Assembly (NCBI RefSeq): GCF_001591265.1
Contig: NZ_BCUL01000007.1
Span: 1-64,000 of the forward strand
Source of the DNA: Moraxella atlantae NBRC 14588
GTDB taxonomy: Bacteria; Pseudomonadota; Gammaproteobacteria; Pseudomonadales; Moraxellaceae
Direction of reading: 5' to 3'
DNA: 64,000 bases
Under the pieces are notes generated by a model, which was not told the DNA's origin, did not search any database, and was given only the letters and a program-made list of their open reading frames with translations. This document shows, in pieces, positions 1-9,274 of this stretch (position 1 is the first letter of the stretch; the number at the start of each line of letters is the position of its first letter). The position numbers and the translations under genes were made by a program.

Positions 1-23
1 CTTACTAAAGACTATGAACAAAC

Positions 24-53
24 AACGCGCTGCCAATTTGACGGCGCGTTTTT
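24..53 (+). terminator. Rho-independent terminator of an upstream gene
   Basis: An imperfect GC-rich hairpin (AACGCGCTGCC pairing with GGCGCGTT across a short loop) is followed by a run of T. It would end a plus-strand gene lying left of the window. Confidence 0.55.
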
Positions 54-179
54 AGCGTTTGTTCAAAGCAAAGGTTTATCATCCGTTGCCGTAAACCTGC
101 GACTTTAGGCGGTGGATATAAGGCAACTCCGAAACCATGCTTGCACACAGAAACTTGTTAAATATGTTAAACTAACCCC

Positions 180-1256
180 ATGAAAACCCTCAAGCTACGC
201 ATAAAAGACAAACACACAGACCAACTAAACCGCCTAAGCGGTTTGGTCAATTTTGTGTGGAACTATGTTAATGACTTGAGTTTTAAATACCGACAACGTA
301 CTGGTAAATTCTTTAGTGCCTATGACCTAAACGAATACACCAAAGGTAGCGGTGAACTACTTGGCTTGCATTCTCAAACCATACAAGCCATTAATGAAAC
401 CCACGCCAAATCGCGACGCCAATTCAAAAAGGCTAAACTTAACTGGCGAACCAACAACCCAAAGGCAAAGCGTAAAAGCCTAGGTTGGATTCCATTTAAG
501 CAATCCGCAATCAAATTACTAGCTACCCATCAGACGGGTAAAAAAGGCTTAAAATCCACCCTACAGCTTAGTTTAGCCAAAGGGCAAAAGCTTATCATCG
601 ACCTATGGGACAGCTACAATCTTGCCTTGTATGACCTCAATACGGTTGAAGTAGTGCAAGACAGCCGTAACCGTTGGTATGCCTGTATCACCGTCAAAGA
701 ATACCCTAAAACACAATGCGGAGCAGGTAGTGTCGGTATTGACTTAGGGCTTAAAGACAGTGCCACCACCTCAAAAGGTGATAAACTGCAAATCAAACAG
801 ACCCAAGCATGGGCTAAAAAATTAGCCATCGCCCAACGAGCAAAAAACAAACAGCGTGTTGTGGTTGGTGACGTTAAAACCACCCAATTTAACAGCAAAA
901 AAGGCAAACTAGCCAAATCGGTTTACGATGCAGGTTGGTTTGAACTCAAACGACAACTGACCTACAAGTGCGAGAACGCAGGTTGCCGTTTTGAAATCGT
1001 AAATGAGAAATACACTACCTGAGGACGGCACTAGCGAAGCACTGCTTCGCCCGTCCGCAAGACAAGGGCTATGCCCGCCGTGACGTGCTCGTGCTGTGGC
1101 GATATGTCCAGTAGTCCAAAAGGTAGCGCAGGTTTGCGAATAAGAGAATGGACTTGTGCAAAGTGTGGCACATGGCATGATAGAGATATTAACGCCAGTA
1201 AGAACATTCTTGCGGTCGGGCTTGACCGTCTTGTAGAAGGAATCCCCTCACTTTAG
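180..1256 (+). pseudogene. tnpB: TnpB RNA-guided nuclease, disrupted
   Basis: The reading frame is nearly identical to the intact tnpB at 40913-42016 but carries two lesions. An in-frame loss of 29 codons lies just before the VGDVK motif (residues 230-258 of the intact protein are missing). A 70-nt palindromic sequence at 1020-1089 replaces 10 nt and introduces a stop at 1020-1022, leaving a 280-residue product without the zinc finger and RuvC-III. The zinc-ribbon and final DRD segment survive downstream in another frame to 1256. Both the deletion and the truncation should abolish nuclease function. The 3' end, which in this family doubles as guide-RNA scaffold, is intact. Confidence 0.9.
1020..1089. 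repeat. Palindromic insertion inside the tnpB pseudogene
   Basis: This 70-nt block replaces 10 nt of the intact gene. It is built from nested dyads: GGACGG...CCGTCC encloses GCGAAGC-act-GCTTCGC, followed by GGGC-tat-GCCC. No other copy is present in the window. It resembles small palindromic repeats (REP/MITE-like), but the family is not recognised. Confidence 0.6.
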
Positions 1257-1269
1257 GGAGGGGAGGAAG

Positions 1270-2871
1270 TCAATGATTTGTCAGCTGTGTGGTTGTGGTA
1301 TTGGTGATTGCCACTGCACGGTCGCCTTGGGTGTTTTGTAAGTTGGTTGGCAGCACACGGCGCGTAACGTTGGTTACCACGGTGCTGGCATTTTGGTAGC
1401 GCGGGCTGGGCGCATCTAATGGCACGTCAAGATTGACACCGCCACCTAGCACTTGGTACAGCTGAATTTGGCTGATCAACTGCGCTTGTCGGGTATTTAA
1501 AATGCTTTGTTGGGTGCTATAAATCGAGCGTTGGGCATCAAGTACGTTGAGGTAATTGTCCAACCCTGCTTTAAAACGCGCGTCAGCGATTTGGCGATTT
1601 TTTTGGTTTGCGGTCAGCATGCGATCATACGCGGCAAGCTGATCTTTGAGCGTAGAACGGGTAGCAAATACGTCATTGACCTCTTTAAACGCGGTTTGGA
1701 TGGATTTTTCATAATTATTCAGTGCTTGTTGTTCGGTGATTTCAGCAAGCTCGTAATTAATCCGTCGTCTGCCTGCATCAAAAATCGGTAAGCTAACCGT
1801 CGGCGTTATGCCCCAATTAAACGAACCGTTTTTGAATAAATCCGAGAGCTCTAAGCTTGCTGTGCCGACGTTGCCCGATAAGCCAATGGATGGGAAAAAT
1901 GCCGCACGCGCCGCTTCGATGTTCGCACCTGCACCTTTAAGTGTGTGCTCGGCTTGGCGAATATCGGGGCGATACAGCAACAAATCGCTGGGCAGCCCTG
2001 CATTAAATACGCGATTATTGGTGATGCTGTTGATGGCAGGCGGTGGCAGTAAGCTGCTATCAATCGGTGTACCGACCAAATACCGTAGGGCATTGCGGTT
2101 TTTTAGTAGATTGGTTTCGGCATTGGCGATTGACACACGCGCCGCTTCGACCAAAGATTGCGCTTGCACCGTGGTGAGCTGTGAGTCTAGCCCTGCTTCA
2201 TAGCGTTTGCGGTTGATACGCAGCGAATCCTCACGGGTTTTAAGCGTTTGGCGGGCAAGCTCAAGTTGCGCCAAGTTGTAGCTATAAGCAACATAGCTTT
2301 GTGCAATATTACTAATCAAGCTAATTTGCACCGCATCTTTTGCCGCAGCTGTTGCCAAAAAATCTTGCAATGCAGCTTCTTTGAGGCTAGCGATACGCCC
2401 CCAAAAGTCAAACTCATAACTTGCCAAGGCAAGCCCGACGTTGTAGCGTGTGGTTGCTGTGCCGTTAAAATCGCCCGTGCGTGCGGCACTGGCAGAACCG
2501 TTAAATGTCGGCAAGTCATTGATGTCAGTGATTTGGTACTGCGCGCGCGATTTTTGAATGGCCAACACGGCGGCATTGATGTCTTTGTTGTTGTCTAGTG
2601 CCAGTTCAATCAAGCGGCGCAAGCGTGCATCGCTGTAAAAATCCTGCCAACGTTGGGCAGCAACACTTGGCTCATCGGCGCGGCTAACGGTCTCGCTATC
2701 GTATATCTCATACGGTTGGGTGGTGGGGATTTGCGGATGGGCGACCACCGCCTCGGTTTTGCGCGCAGGTGCTTGACATGCGCTCAACGCTAGCATTACG
2801 ACCACACTGGCACACAAAGTCGTATGGCGTGTTACACGGTGCAGCGTGGGTGTCATAACAGAATTTTGCAT
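1270..2871 (-). CDS. RND efflux outer-membrane channel lipoprotein (OprM/NodT/AdeK family)
   Basis: This is the TolC-like outer-membrane channel of the tripartite pump encoded with the two genes upstream on the same strand. The 533-residue product starts with a lipoprotein signal peptide ending in LSAC, and two OEP repeats cover roughly residues 75-275 and 285-475. The signature phrases LLYRPDIRQAEHTL and the near-C-terminal LYQVLGGG are typical. About 60 low-complexity, Thr/Asn-rich residues follow that motif, longer than usual. The stop codon (complement of 1270-1272) lies inside the right end of the adjacent tnpB element, so the original C-terminus was probably altered. An ATG at 2871 with GAAGG upstream is the start. 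Confidence 0.9.
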   Translation of the reverse strand: MQNSVMTPTLHRVTRHTTLCASVVVMLALSACQAPARKTEAVVAHPQIPTTQPYEIYDSETVSRADEPSVAAQRWQDFYSDARLRRLIELALDNNKDINAAVLAIQKSRAQYQITDINDLPTFNGSASAARTGDFNGTATTRYNVGLALASYEFDFWGRIASLKEAALQDFLATAAAKDAVQISLISNIAQSYVAYSYNLAQLELARQTLKTREDSLRINRKRYEAGLDSQLTTVQAQSLVEAARVSIANAETNLLKNRNALRYLVGTPIDSSLLPPPAINSITNNRVFNAGLPSDLLLYRPDIRQAEHTLKGAGANIEAARAAFFPSIGLSGNVGTASLELSDLFKNGSFNWGITPTVSLPIFDAGRRRINYELAEITEQQALNNYEKSIQTAFKEVNDVFATRSTLKDQLAAYDRMLTANQKNRQIADARFKAGLDNYLNVLDAQRSIYSTQQSILNTRQAQLISQIQLYQVLGGGVNLDVPLDAPSPRYQNASTVVTNVTRRVLPTNLQNTQGDRAVAITNTTTTQLTNH

Positions 2872-2967
2872 AAGACCTTCTTATAATCATGGGTCACGGT
2901 TCATCAGATGATAAATAACCTTGTCAAAACTGGCAAGCCATCATTGCTTGCCAGTGTTACCGAACCT

Positions 2968-5900
2968 TTATTGCTCGTCTTTTTTTAGTACCAAGGGCGT
3001 TTGGCGGTCGCTAGGTGCGTACACTGCACCATTTGGCGTGACTAGCTGCTCGTGGTGGTCATCTGTTGGCAGATGATCCGCAGCGTGCGTGTCGTCAGAC
3101 GCATCAGGATTGCGCGGCGGTTTTTTGCCTTTGATAATCGAGCGTACCCACACATAGAACATCGGGATAAAGAAAATACCCAACAGCGTTGCGCTCACCA
3201 CCCCGCCCAAGACACTGGTACCAATCGCGTTTTGGCTACCCGAACCTGCGCCTGTTGCGCGAAACAGTGGCACAACACCGATACCAAACGCCAATGATGT
3301 CATGATAATTGGGCGCAAACGCTGACGCGCTGCCACCGTGACCGAGTTAAACAAATCGTGTCCTGCGTCTTGACGTTCTTTGGCAAATTCGATAATCAAA
3401 ATCGCGTTTTTGGCAGACAGACCGACCACCGTCAGCAGACCCACTTGCAAATACACGTCGTTGGTCAAGCCGCGCAGTGCAGTGAATAGCACCGCGCCCA
3501 GTACCCCCAATGGCACGACCAACAACACGGCAAACGGAATCGACCAGCTTTCATACAATGCCGCAAGACACAAGAACACAACCAAAATGGATACTGCGTA
3601 CAGCATCGGCGCTTGGTTACCCGACTTGCGCTCTTCAAGTGACAAGCCAGTCCATTCATAGCTGATACCTTGTGGCAGTTTGGCAATCATGCTCTCCATC
3701 GCCGCCATCGCTTCACCTGAGCTTTTGCCAGGCGCTGCGCTACCTTGAATGTTCATCGATGGCAAGCTGTTGTAGCGGTTTAGGTTGGGGGAGCCAAATT
3801 GCCAATGTGTTGTCGCCAGTGCCGTAAACGGCACCATTTCACCGTCAGCATTGCGCACGTACCATTTGTTTAGGTCTTCAGGGGTGGTGCGGCTGCTGGC
3901 CTCACCTTGCACGTATACGCGCTTGACGCGTCCACGGTCAAGGAAGTTATTGACATAGGTACTACCCCACGCGGTTGAAAGCACGCTGTTGATACTACCA
4001 GGATTGACACCCATCGTACTTGCTGCGTCGTAGTTGATATCAACTTTTAGCTGTGGGGAATCCTCTTGACCATTAGGACGCACACCTGCCACCGTGTCGT
4101 TTTGCGCTGCCATGCCAAGTAGCATATTACGCGCCTCAAGCAGCTTTTCATGCCCAAGGTTGCCTGCGTCTTGTAGCTGCAAGTCAAAACCGTTGGCGGT
4201 ACCCAAGCCTTGGATCGATGGCGGCGTGATGGCATACACCGAGGCCTCATTGACCTGCGTCATAAAATAGCCCATCGCACGGCCTGCCACCGCTTGCGCA
4301 GTACGCTCAGCACCAGGACGATTTTCCCAGTCAATCAAACGCACAAAACCCAAACCAACGTTTTGCCCTTGCCCCGTAAAACTAAAGCCGTTTACGGTAA
4401 AAATCGACTTAACATTGTCTTTTTCTTGCGTCAAAAAGTAGCGATTAACTTTATCAAGCACCGCTTGCGTGTCTGACTGTGTCGAACCTGCAGGCAGCTG
4501 TATCAAGGTAATCAAAGTCCCTTGGTCTTCTTCAGGCAAAAACGCACTGGGAATTTTTTTAAACAAATAGCCTGCGCCAGCGATGATGGCAATAAATGGG
4601 ATTAAAAATAGCCACTTAAAACGAATACTGCGCCCGATAAAACGCTCATAGCCACGCGATAGCCGATCAAACGTGCGGTTAAACCAACCAAAAAAGCCGC
4701 TTTTTTGTGCGTTTTTATCGTGTGACTTGCTGCGTTTTAAAATCGTGGCACACAAAGCAGGCGTGAAAATCAATGCCACCACAGCCGATAGCACCATACT
4801 GGTAATCAAGGTGATAGAGAACTGGCGATAAATCACACCCGTTGAACCACCAAAGAATGTCATTGGCAAGAATACCGCCGACAAAATCAGCGTAATACCG
4901 ATGACAACTTTGCTGATTTCTTGCATCGAGCGACTGGTTGCCTCGACCACTGTCATTTCAGGGTTCTCTTCTAATAGCCGCTCGACGTTCTCAACAACCA
5001 CAATCGCGTCATCGACCAACAAACCAATCGCCAACACCAAGGCAAACATTGTCAAGACGTTGATGGTTAACCCAAAGGTATTAAGTACAGCAAATGTTCC
5101 TAGCAACACCACAGGTACAGCAAGCGTTGGGATGATGGTGGCACGAATGTTTTGCAAAAACAAATACATCACCAAAAACACCAACACAATCGCCTCAATC
5201 AGCGTGTACACAACTTGGCTAATTGACAGGCGCACAAATGGGGTGGTGTCATACGCCACATCCACGCCCATACCAGCAGGGAAGTTGGCTTTGAGTTGCT
5301 CAATTCGCGCAACCACTGCCGCTTGCGTGTCAAGCGCGTTGGCCCCCGATGCCAGCGATATCCCCATACCTGCCGCGTCTTTGCCGTTGTATTGTGACAA
5401 GATGCTGTAGTTTTCGCTACCGATTTCAACTTCGGCAACATCACCTAAACGCACAAACGCGCCGTTGTTATCGGATTTTAGCAAGATATTGCGAAATTGC
5501 TCAGGCGTCTGCAAAAAGCTTTGGACGGTGACGGTAGCGTTGATGACCTCGCGACTATCTTGGGCAGGCTGTTGGGCAAGCTGACCTGCCGACACCTGCG
5601 CGTTTTGCGCTTGGATCGCTGAGACCACGTCCGATGGCATGAGGTTATAGGTCTGTAGCTTAGCAGGGTCAAGCCACACACGCATGGCGTATGCCGATCC
5701 AAACACATTGACCGTACCTACGCCCTCAACACGGCTGATCGGATCAACGATGTTGGAGTTGATATAGTCGGCGATATCGGCGCGGTTCATGCTGCCGTCT
5801 TCTGAGGTGAATGCCAATACCATCAAAAAGCCACTGGATGATTTATTGACCGTCACGCCCATGCGCTGCACCATTTCAGGCAGTGCACTCATGGCAGATT

Positions 5901-6234
5901 GTAGTTTGTTTTGTACCTGTACCTGCGCGGTGTCAGGGTTTACGGCGTTGTCAAACGTTAAAGTGATGGTAGCTGCCCCTGCGCTTGACGAGCTTGATGA
6001 CATGTACATCAAACCGTCTAAACCTTTCATCTGTTGTTCGATGATTTGGGTGACGGTATCTTCAATCGTCTGTGCCGATGCACCAGGATAAGTCGCGCTA
6101 ACCGTGATCGTTGGCGGCGCAATGCGCGGATATTGCTCAATCGGTAGGTTAAAAATCGACAGCACCCCGACAAGCATAATCAGCAGCGCAATCACCCAAG
6201 CAAAAATCGGGCGTTTGATAAAATATTCTGACAT
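2968..6234 (-). CDS. RND multidrug efflux permease, HAE1 family (AcrB/MexB/AdeJ type)
   Basis: Inner-membrane proton/drug antiporter of the pump, about 1088 residues, the usual size for the family. It begins MSEYFIKRPIFAWV, the canonical HAE1 start. The ATG at 6234 is preceded by GGGAG, so a start a few codons further upstream (TTG) is unlikely. Transmembrane helix 4 carries the proton-relay pair in GLLVDDAIVVVENV, and helix 10 has the Lys in GLSAKNAILI. It sits between the adaptor gene (41 bp upstream) and the outer-membrane channel gene (96 bp downstream), giving the order mfp-rnd-omf. The hydrophilic C-terminal tail is longer than in AcrB. Substrates cannot be read from sequence. Confidence 0.95.
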   Translation of the reverse strand: MSEYFIKRPIFAWVIALLIMLVGVLSIFNLPIEQYPRIAPPTITVSATYPGASAQTIEDTVTQIIEQQMKGLDGLMYMSSSSSSAGAATITLTFDNAVNPDTAQVQVQNKLQSAMSALPEMVQRMGVTVNKSSSGFLMVLAFTSEDGSMNRADIADYINSNIVDPISRVEGVGTVNVFGSAYAMRVWLDPAKLQTYNLMPSDVVSAIQAQNAQVSAGQLAQQPAQDSREVINATVTVQSFLQTPEQFRNILLKSDNNGAFVRLGDVAEVEIGSENYSILSQYNGKDAAGMGISLASGANALDTQAAVVARIEQLKANFPAGMGVDVAYDTTPFVRLSISQVVYTLIEAIVLVFLVMYLFLQNIRATIIPTLAVPVVLLGTFAVLNTFGLTINVLTMFALVLAIGLLVDDAIVVVENVERLLEENPEMTVVEATSRSMQEISKVVIGITLILSAVFLPMTFFGGSTGVIYRQFSITLITSMVLSAVVALIFTPALCATILKRSKSHDKNAQKSGFFGWFNRTFDRLSRGYERFIGRSIRFKWLFLIPFIAIIAGAGYLFKKIPSAFLPEEDQGTLITLIQLPAGSTQSDTQAVLDKVNRYFLTQEKDNVKSIFTVNGFSFTGQGQNVGLGFVRLIDWENRPGAERTAQAVAGRAMGYFMTQVNEASVYAITPPSIQGLGTANGFDLQLQDAGNLGHEKLLEARNMLLGMAAQNDTVAGVRPNGQEDSPQLKVDINYDAASTMGVNPGSINSVLSTAWGSTYVNNFLDRGRVKRVYVQGEASSRTTPEDLNKWYVRNADGEMVPFTALATTHWQFGSPNLNRYNSLPSMNIQGSAAPGKSSGEAMAAMESMIAKLPQGISYEWTGLSLEERKSGNQAPMLYAVSILVVFLCLAALYESWSIPFAVLLVVPLGVLGAVLFTALRGLTNDVYLQVGLLTVVGLSAKNAILIIEFAKERQDAGHDLFNSVTVAARQRLRPIIMTSLAFGIGVVPLFRATGAGSGSQNAIGTSVLGGVVSATLLGIFFIPMFYVWVRSIIKGKKPPRNPDASDDTHAADHLPTDDHHEQLVTPNGAVYAPSDRQTPLVLKKDEQ

Positions 6235-6275
6235 GGTTGCTCCCAATCCCTAATAAGGTGACATCAATACAACCA

Positions 6276-7703
6276 TCAACGCGCTGCTGACGCGTTGGTG
6301 CGTCCTGCAGCCGTTGGCGGATTGGTTGATGGTGCGGTTGGTTGAGCAGACGGGCTGCTGGCGTTAGCGGCAGTCACTGCATTGGCGCGCGCTGCCATCG
6401 GTGCATTGGCTACTTGGCCTTCGCTATCGGGCACGTAAGGTTTAACTTCTACCTGTTGGTCGGGTTTGACCTTCATTCCACCAATGACAACCACATTTTC
6501 ACCTTGCTGTAAGCCATCGGTGACAATCCAATTGCCTTGGTAAGTCCCTTGGGTCTGAATGGGGCGCACCTGAATTTTTTTGTTGGCATCGACGATGTAC
6601 ACCGTGGCATCACCTTTGGCGGTGCGAGTGACCGCACTTTGTGGCAGCAGCACCGCATTGGGGATGACCCCTTGAATCAAGCGCGCATTGACCGCCATAC
6701 CAGGCAGCAGCACGCCGTTGTCATTTGGGAATACCGCGCGCAGATTGACCGCACCCGTATTAGAATCCACCCGCGCTTCTTCAAAACGTAATTGCCCTGT
6801 GACAGGATACGTCGAACCATCGGGTAAAACTAGCTGGACTTGCGCGGTATTGGCGGCATTGACATTGCCTTGCATCATCGACTGGCGCAACGCCAACAGC
6901 TCAGCAGAAGATTGGCTGATATCGACATAAATCGGATTTAATTGCGATATCGTTACCATTTGGGTTTGCCCTGCGGTCGCCAGTGCACCCACATCAACTG
7001 CTGAACGTCCTGTGACGCCGCTCATAGGTGCGACCACGCGCGTGCGTGCATAGTTGATTTTGTTGGTATTGATGACCTGCTGCACGCCTTGCGCGGCAGC
7101 TTGAGCGGCCTCAATATTGGCTTTTGCCACCCCAACTTGAGCCTGTGCGTTACGCACCGCAGCTTCAGCGGTATCAACGGTGGTTGCGCCAACGTCGACT
7201 TCTTGCGCCGAAATCGCATCGGTACCTTTAAGCGAATTTAAACGTTTTTGATTGGCGCGTGCCAATGCCAACTCTGCTTGGCGGCTCTCAAGGCTGGCAA
7301 TCGCGTTGTTATAATTGGCTTTAGCAGTGTTGATGCTGGCTTGCGCCTTGGCTAAATCTGCCTCACTGCCTGCCAGCGTATTGGCGTAAGTGTCGGCATT
7401 GATTTGGTACAGTGGCTGACCTTGCTTGACAAAACGCCCGTCCTGAAACAGCTGTTTTTCGACAATCCCCGTGACTTGTGGTGTAACGATGGCCTCTTGA
7501 TACGCCACCACCTTGCCCGACAGCTCTTTGCTCAGCGGTACCGTCTGAAATTGCACGGGCATGACATTGACCACCGCAGGCGGCATTTGCATGGCAGCGG
7601 CTTGGGCTTGCGCCGCGTCTGCATCCTTAGACTTGTCACAGCCAACCGTCGCCAACGCGGCAATCACCGACATTGCCACCAGCGATAAAACAGGGTAACG
7701 CAT
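6276..7703 (-). CDS. RND efflux periplasmic adaptor (AcrA/MexA/AdeI family)
   Basis: Membrane-fusion protein linking the RND permease to the outer-membrane channel. The 475-residue product has a lipoprotein signal peptide (ATVGC, Cys near residue 22). A lipoyl half-motif (IVTPQVTGIVEKQLFQDGRFVKQGQPLYQI) is followed by a long alpha-hairpin (about residues 105-215) and the second lipoyl half (RVVAPMSGVTGRSAVDVGALA). The C-terminal 45 residues are Ala/Pro/Ser/Thr-rich and longer than usual. It is the first gene of the operon. No local regulator (TetR or two-component) lies beside it, but a large inverted repeat sits about 60-120 bp upstream. Confidence 0.93.
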   Translation of the reverse strand: MRYPVLSLVAMSVIAALATVGCDKSKDADAAQAQAAAMQMPPAVVNVMPVQFQTVPLSKELSGKVVAYQEAIVTPQVTGIVEKQLFQDGRFVKQGQPLYQINADTYANTLAGSEADLAKAQASINTAKANYNNAIASLESRQAELALARANQKRLNSLKGTDAISAQEVDVGATTVDTAEAAVRNAQAQVGVAKANIEAAQAAAQGVQQVINTNKINYARTRVVAPMSGVTGRSAVDVGALATAGQTQMVTISQLNPIYVDISQSSAELLALRQSMMQGNVNAANTAQVQLVLPDGSTYPVTGQLRFEEARVDSNTGAVNLRAVFPNDNGVLLPGMAVNARLIQGVIPNAVLLPQSAVTRTAKGDATVYIVDANKKIQVRPIQTQGTYQGNWIVTDGLQQGENVVVIGGMKVKPDQQVEVKPYVPDSEGQVANAPMAARANAVTAANASSPSAQPTAPSTNPPTAAGRTNASAAR

Positions 7704-8059
7704 ACCAACCTCGATTTATCAGATCATTAATAGTTTAAAAATCAATAGCTTAAAAGTAGCGTTTGCCGACAGTGTATCAATGGGTAAAAAATTGACCTAA
7801 CAAGGCTTACCGATACACAGTCAGCAAAGAAAAGGAATATATAACCAAAATTATTAAAAATTTGGACGGTATTATAAAGCAATAAGTAACATTTGTGTCG
7901 CAAAAAATTGTTAATACACGATTACATTTAACCAACAGCGTTACAAATTTGGCTAGTACACGGATAAATAATTACATTTTTGAACTGGTAAACTCAATAT
8001 ATCTACGAACAAGGTTGCTTTTAATAAGTTTAATTAAATAAATTCCTATATTTATAAAA
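7704..8059 (-). promoter_or_regulatory. AT-rich upstream region of the efflux operon
   Basis: No gene is seen in this 356-bp gap. For the minus strand a -10 candidate TATAAT lies at 7871-7876 with only a poor -35. Transcription from it would give a leader of about 160 nt that contains the inverted repeat at 7765-7825. The rest is AT-rich and unremarkable. Confidence 0.4.
7765..7825. promoter_or_regulatory. Large imperfect inverted repeat before the efflux operon
   Basis: The arms GTGTATC...GGTAA and TTACC-GATACAC are exact complements, and flanking GCCGAC/GTCAGC extends the dyad with single mismatches, spanning 61 bp. It could be a repressor operator or a leader-RNA hairpin. No cognate regulator is identified. 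Confidence 0.45.
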
Positions 8060-9100
8060 TTAATCTTTAAAATGCTCAATAAACGCTTCTGCCAATGGTG
8101 CAATTAAAGGCAACGGCATATCATGCCCCAATTCATCAAACACCACCAACCGCGCTTGCTGAATATGCTTGGATAAGGTCTTGGCATGGGAAACAGGAAT
8201 TAAGCGGTCTTGCTTGCCGTGCACAATCAAAGTCGGCTGGTTAATTTGACGGTTTAAGCGCACCAGTGAGCCCGTTGCCAAAATCGCCAACAGCTGCCGC
8301 TGCGTGCCTTTGGGATAAAAACGCCGCTCAAATAGCGATTTAACACGTGCGTGGGCGTGCGCTTCATCAAAAAAATTTGGGCTAGCGATAGTCTTAAAGG
8401 TTTTGACAAAATGCGCTGTGACGTCCTCAAGATTGGTTTTGGCAGGTGGCGTTTGGGTAAATGCGCGAATTGATTTGAGCGCAGGCGGGCGTGATAGCGG
8501 GCGGTTGTTGCTGGTTGATAGTAAGCCGATTTTTTGCACTTGCTGTGGGTAGCGTGCCGCCATGATTTGGGTAATCATGCCGCCCATCGACTGTCCAAGC
8601 ACATGATAACGCGTGATACCAAGCACTTTGAGCAACTGATGAACATCCTCTGCCATGTCATACAAATCATACGGCGCGTCAATGTTTTTAAGCGGCAAGC
8701 CTAGGCTAAAACGGCTCAATAATTTGGCTTTATACAGGGCAGATTGATGAACGGCGGTCAGCTTTTTGTGCTTTAGTTTACTGGATTTGCCGATATCGCG
8801 ATTATCAAAGCGCACCACCCGAAAACCTGCCGCAATCAGTGCCTGACAAAATTCATTTGGCCATGCCAAACTTTGCGCTCCCAATCCCATGATCAGCACG
8901 ATCACAGGTGCGTTTGGCGCACCACCCACTTCTACATAAAACTTGTACTTGGGCGTGCGTACCTTAGCTGCCTGCATAAAATCGGCATACTTTGATGGGC
9001 GAAAGCGAATTGAAGAGGCGTTTGTGGTCAAATCAGCGCAGGGCGCGTCAGCAACAAAATCGGTCATAGCAGGTGGGGCAAGGGCTAAGCAATTCAACAA
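8060..9100 (-). CDS. Alpha/beta-fold hydrolase
   Basis: A 346-residue alpha/beta hydrolase of undefined substrate. The oxyanion region (IVLIMGLGAQSLAWP) is followed by the nucleophile elbow GQSMGG (Ser near residue 170). The acidic residue lies in VHGKQDRLIP and the catalytic His in ELGHDMPLPL, so the triad is complete. There is no signal peptide, which suggests a cytoplasmic enzyme. The start may be at the internal Met preceding TDFVADAP (residue 12), because the first residues do not look conserved. It lies upstream of the efflux operon but is separated by 356 bp, so co-transcription is doubtful. Carboxylesterase, lipase-like and haloperoxidase-like roles all remain possible. Confidence 0.85.
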   Translation of the reverse strand: MLNCLALAPPAMTDFVADAPCADLTTNASSIRFRPSKYADFMQAAKVRTPKYKFYVEVGGAPNAPVIVLIMGLGAQSLAWPNEFCQALIAAGFRVVRFDNRDIGKSSKLKHKKLTAVHQSALYKAKLLSRFSLGLPLKNIDAPYDLYDMAEDVHQLLKVLGITRYHVLGQSMGGMITQIMAARYPQQVQKIGLLSTSNNRPLSRPPALKSIRAFTQTPPAKTNLEDVTAHFVKTFKTIASPNFFDEAHAHARVKSLFERRFYPKGTQRQLLAILATGSLVRLNRQINQPTLIVHGKQDRLIPVSHAKTLSKHIQQARLVVFDELGHDMPLPLIAPLAEAFIEHFKD

Positions 9101-9274
9101 AATGGGCGCAAAAACTGCTACCTAGATAGGATTGCCAAGGGTTTTTTCAATGGTTGGTCGGCATTTTGGCGAGGCTAAGAAAATTAAGATAAGAAAATCA
9201 AGATCAGGCGATTGCTCGTATGCGCTGATATTGCAACCACCCTTTTGCTATTAGTCGATCATGAACGCAGCGGT

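Larger units (their letters stand above)
80..1273 (+). mobile_element. IS200/IS605-family (IS1341-type) element, degraded copy
   Basis: The borders come from comparing four related elements in this window. All share TTTAT immediately left of the element, a left-end imperfect palindrome (GTTGCC...GGCAAC) and a right end finishing in GGAGGAAGTCAA, beyond which the four sequences diverge. There is no tnpA transposase, so the element is of the tnpB-only type. Its tnpB is damaged by a deletion and an insertion. The right end also contains the hairpin CCCCTC/GAGGGG. By analogy with other TnpB systems this region would be the 3' part of the omega-RNA, with the guide being the bases just outside (from 1274). 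Confidence 0.85.

Noticed and set aside
909-1178. Minus-strand frame across the tnpB pseudogene break
   Set aside because: It is the antisense shadow of tnpB and the palindromic insert; no independent features support it.
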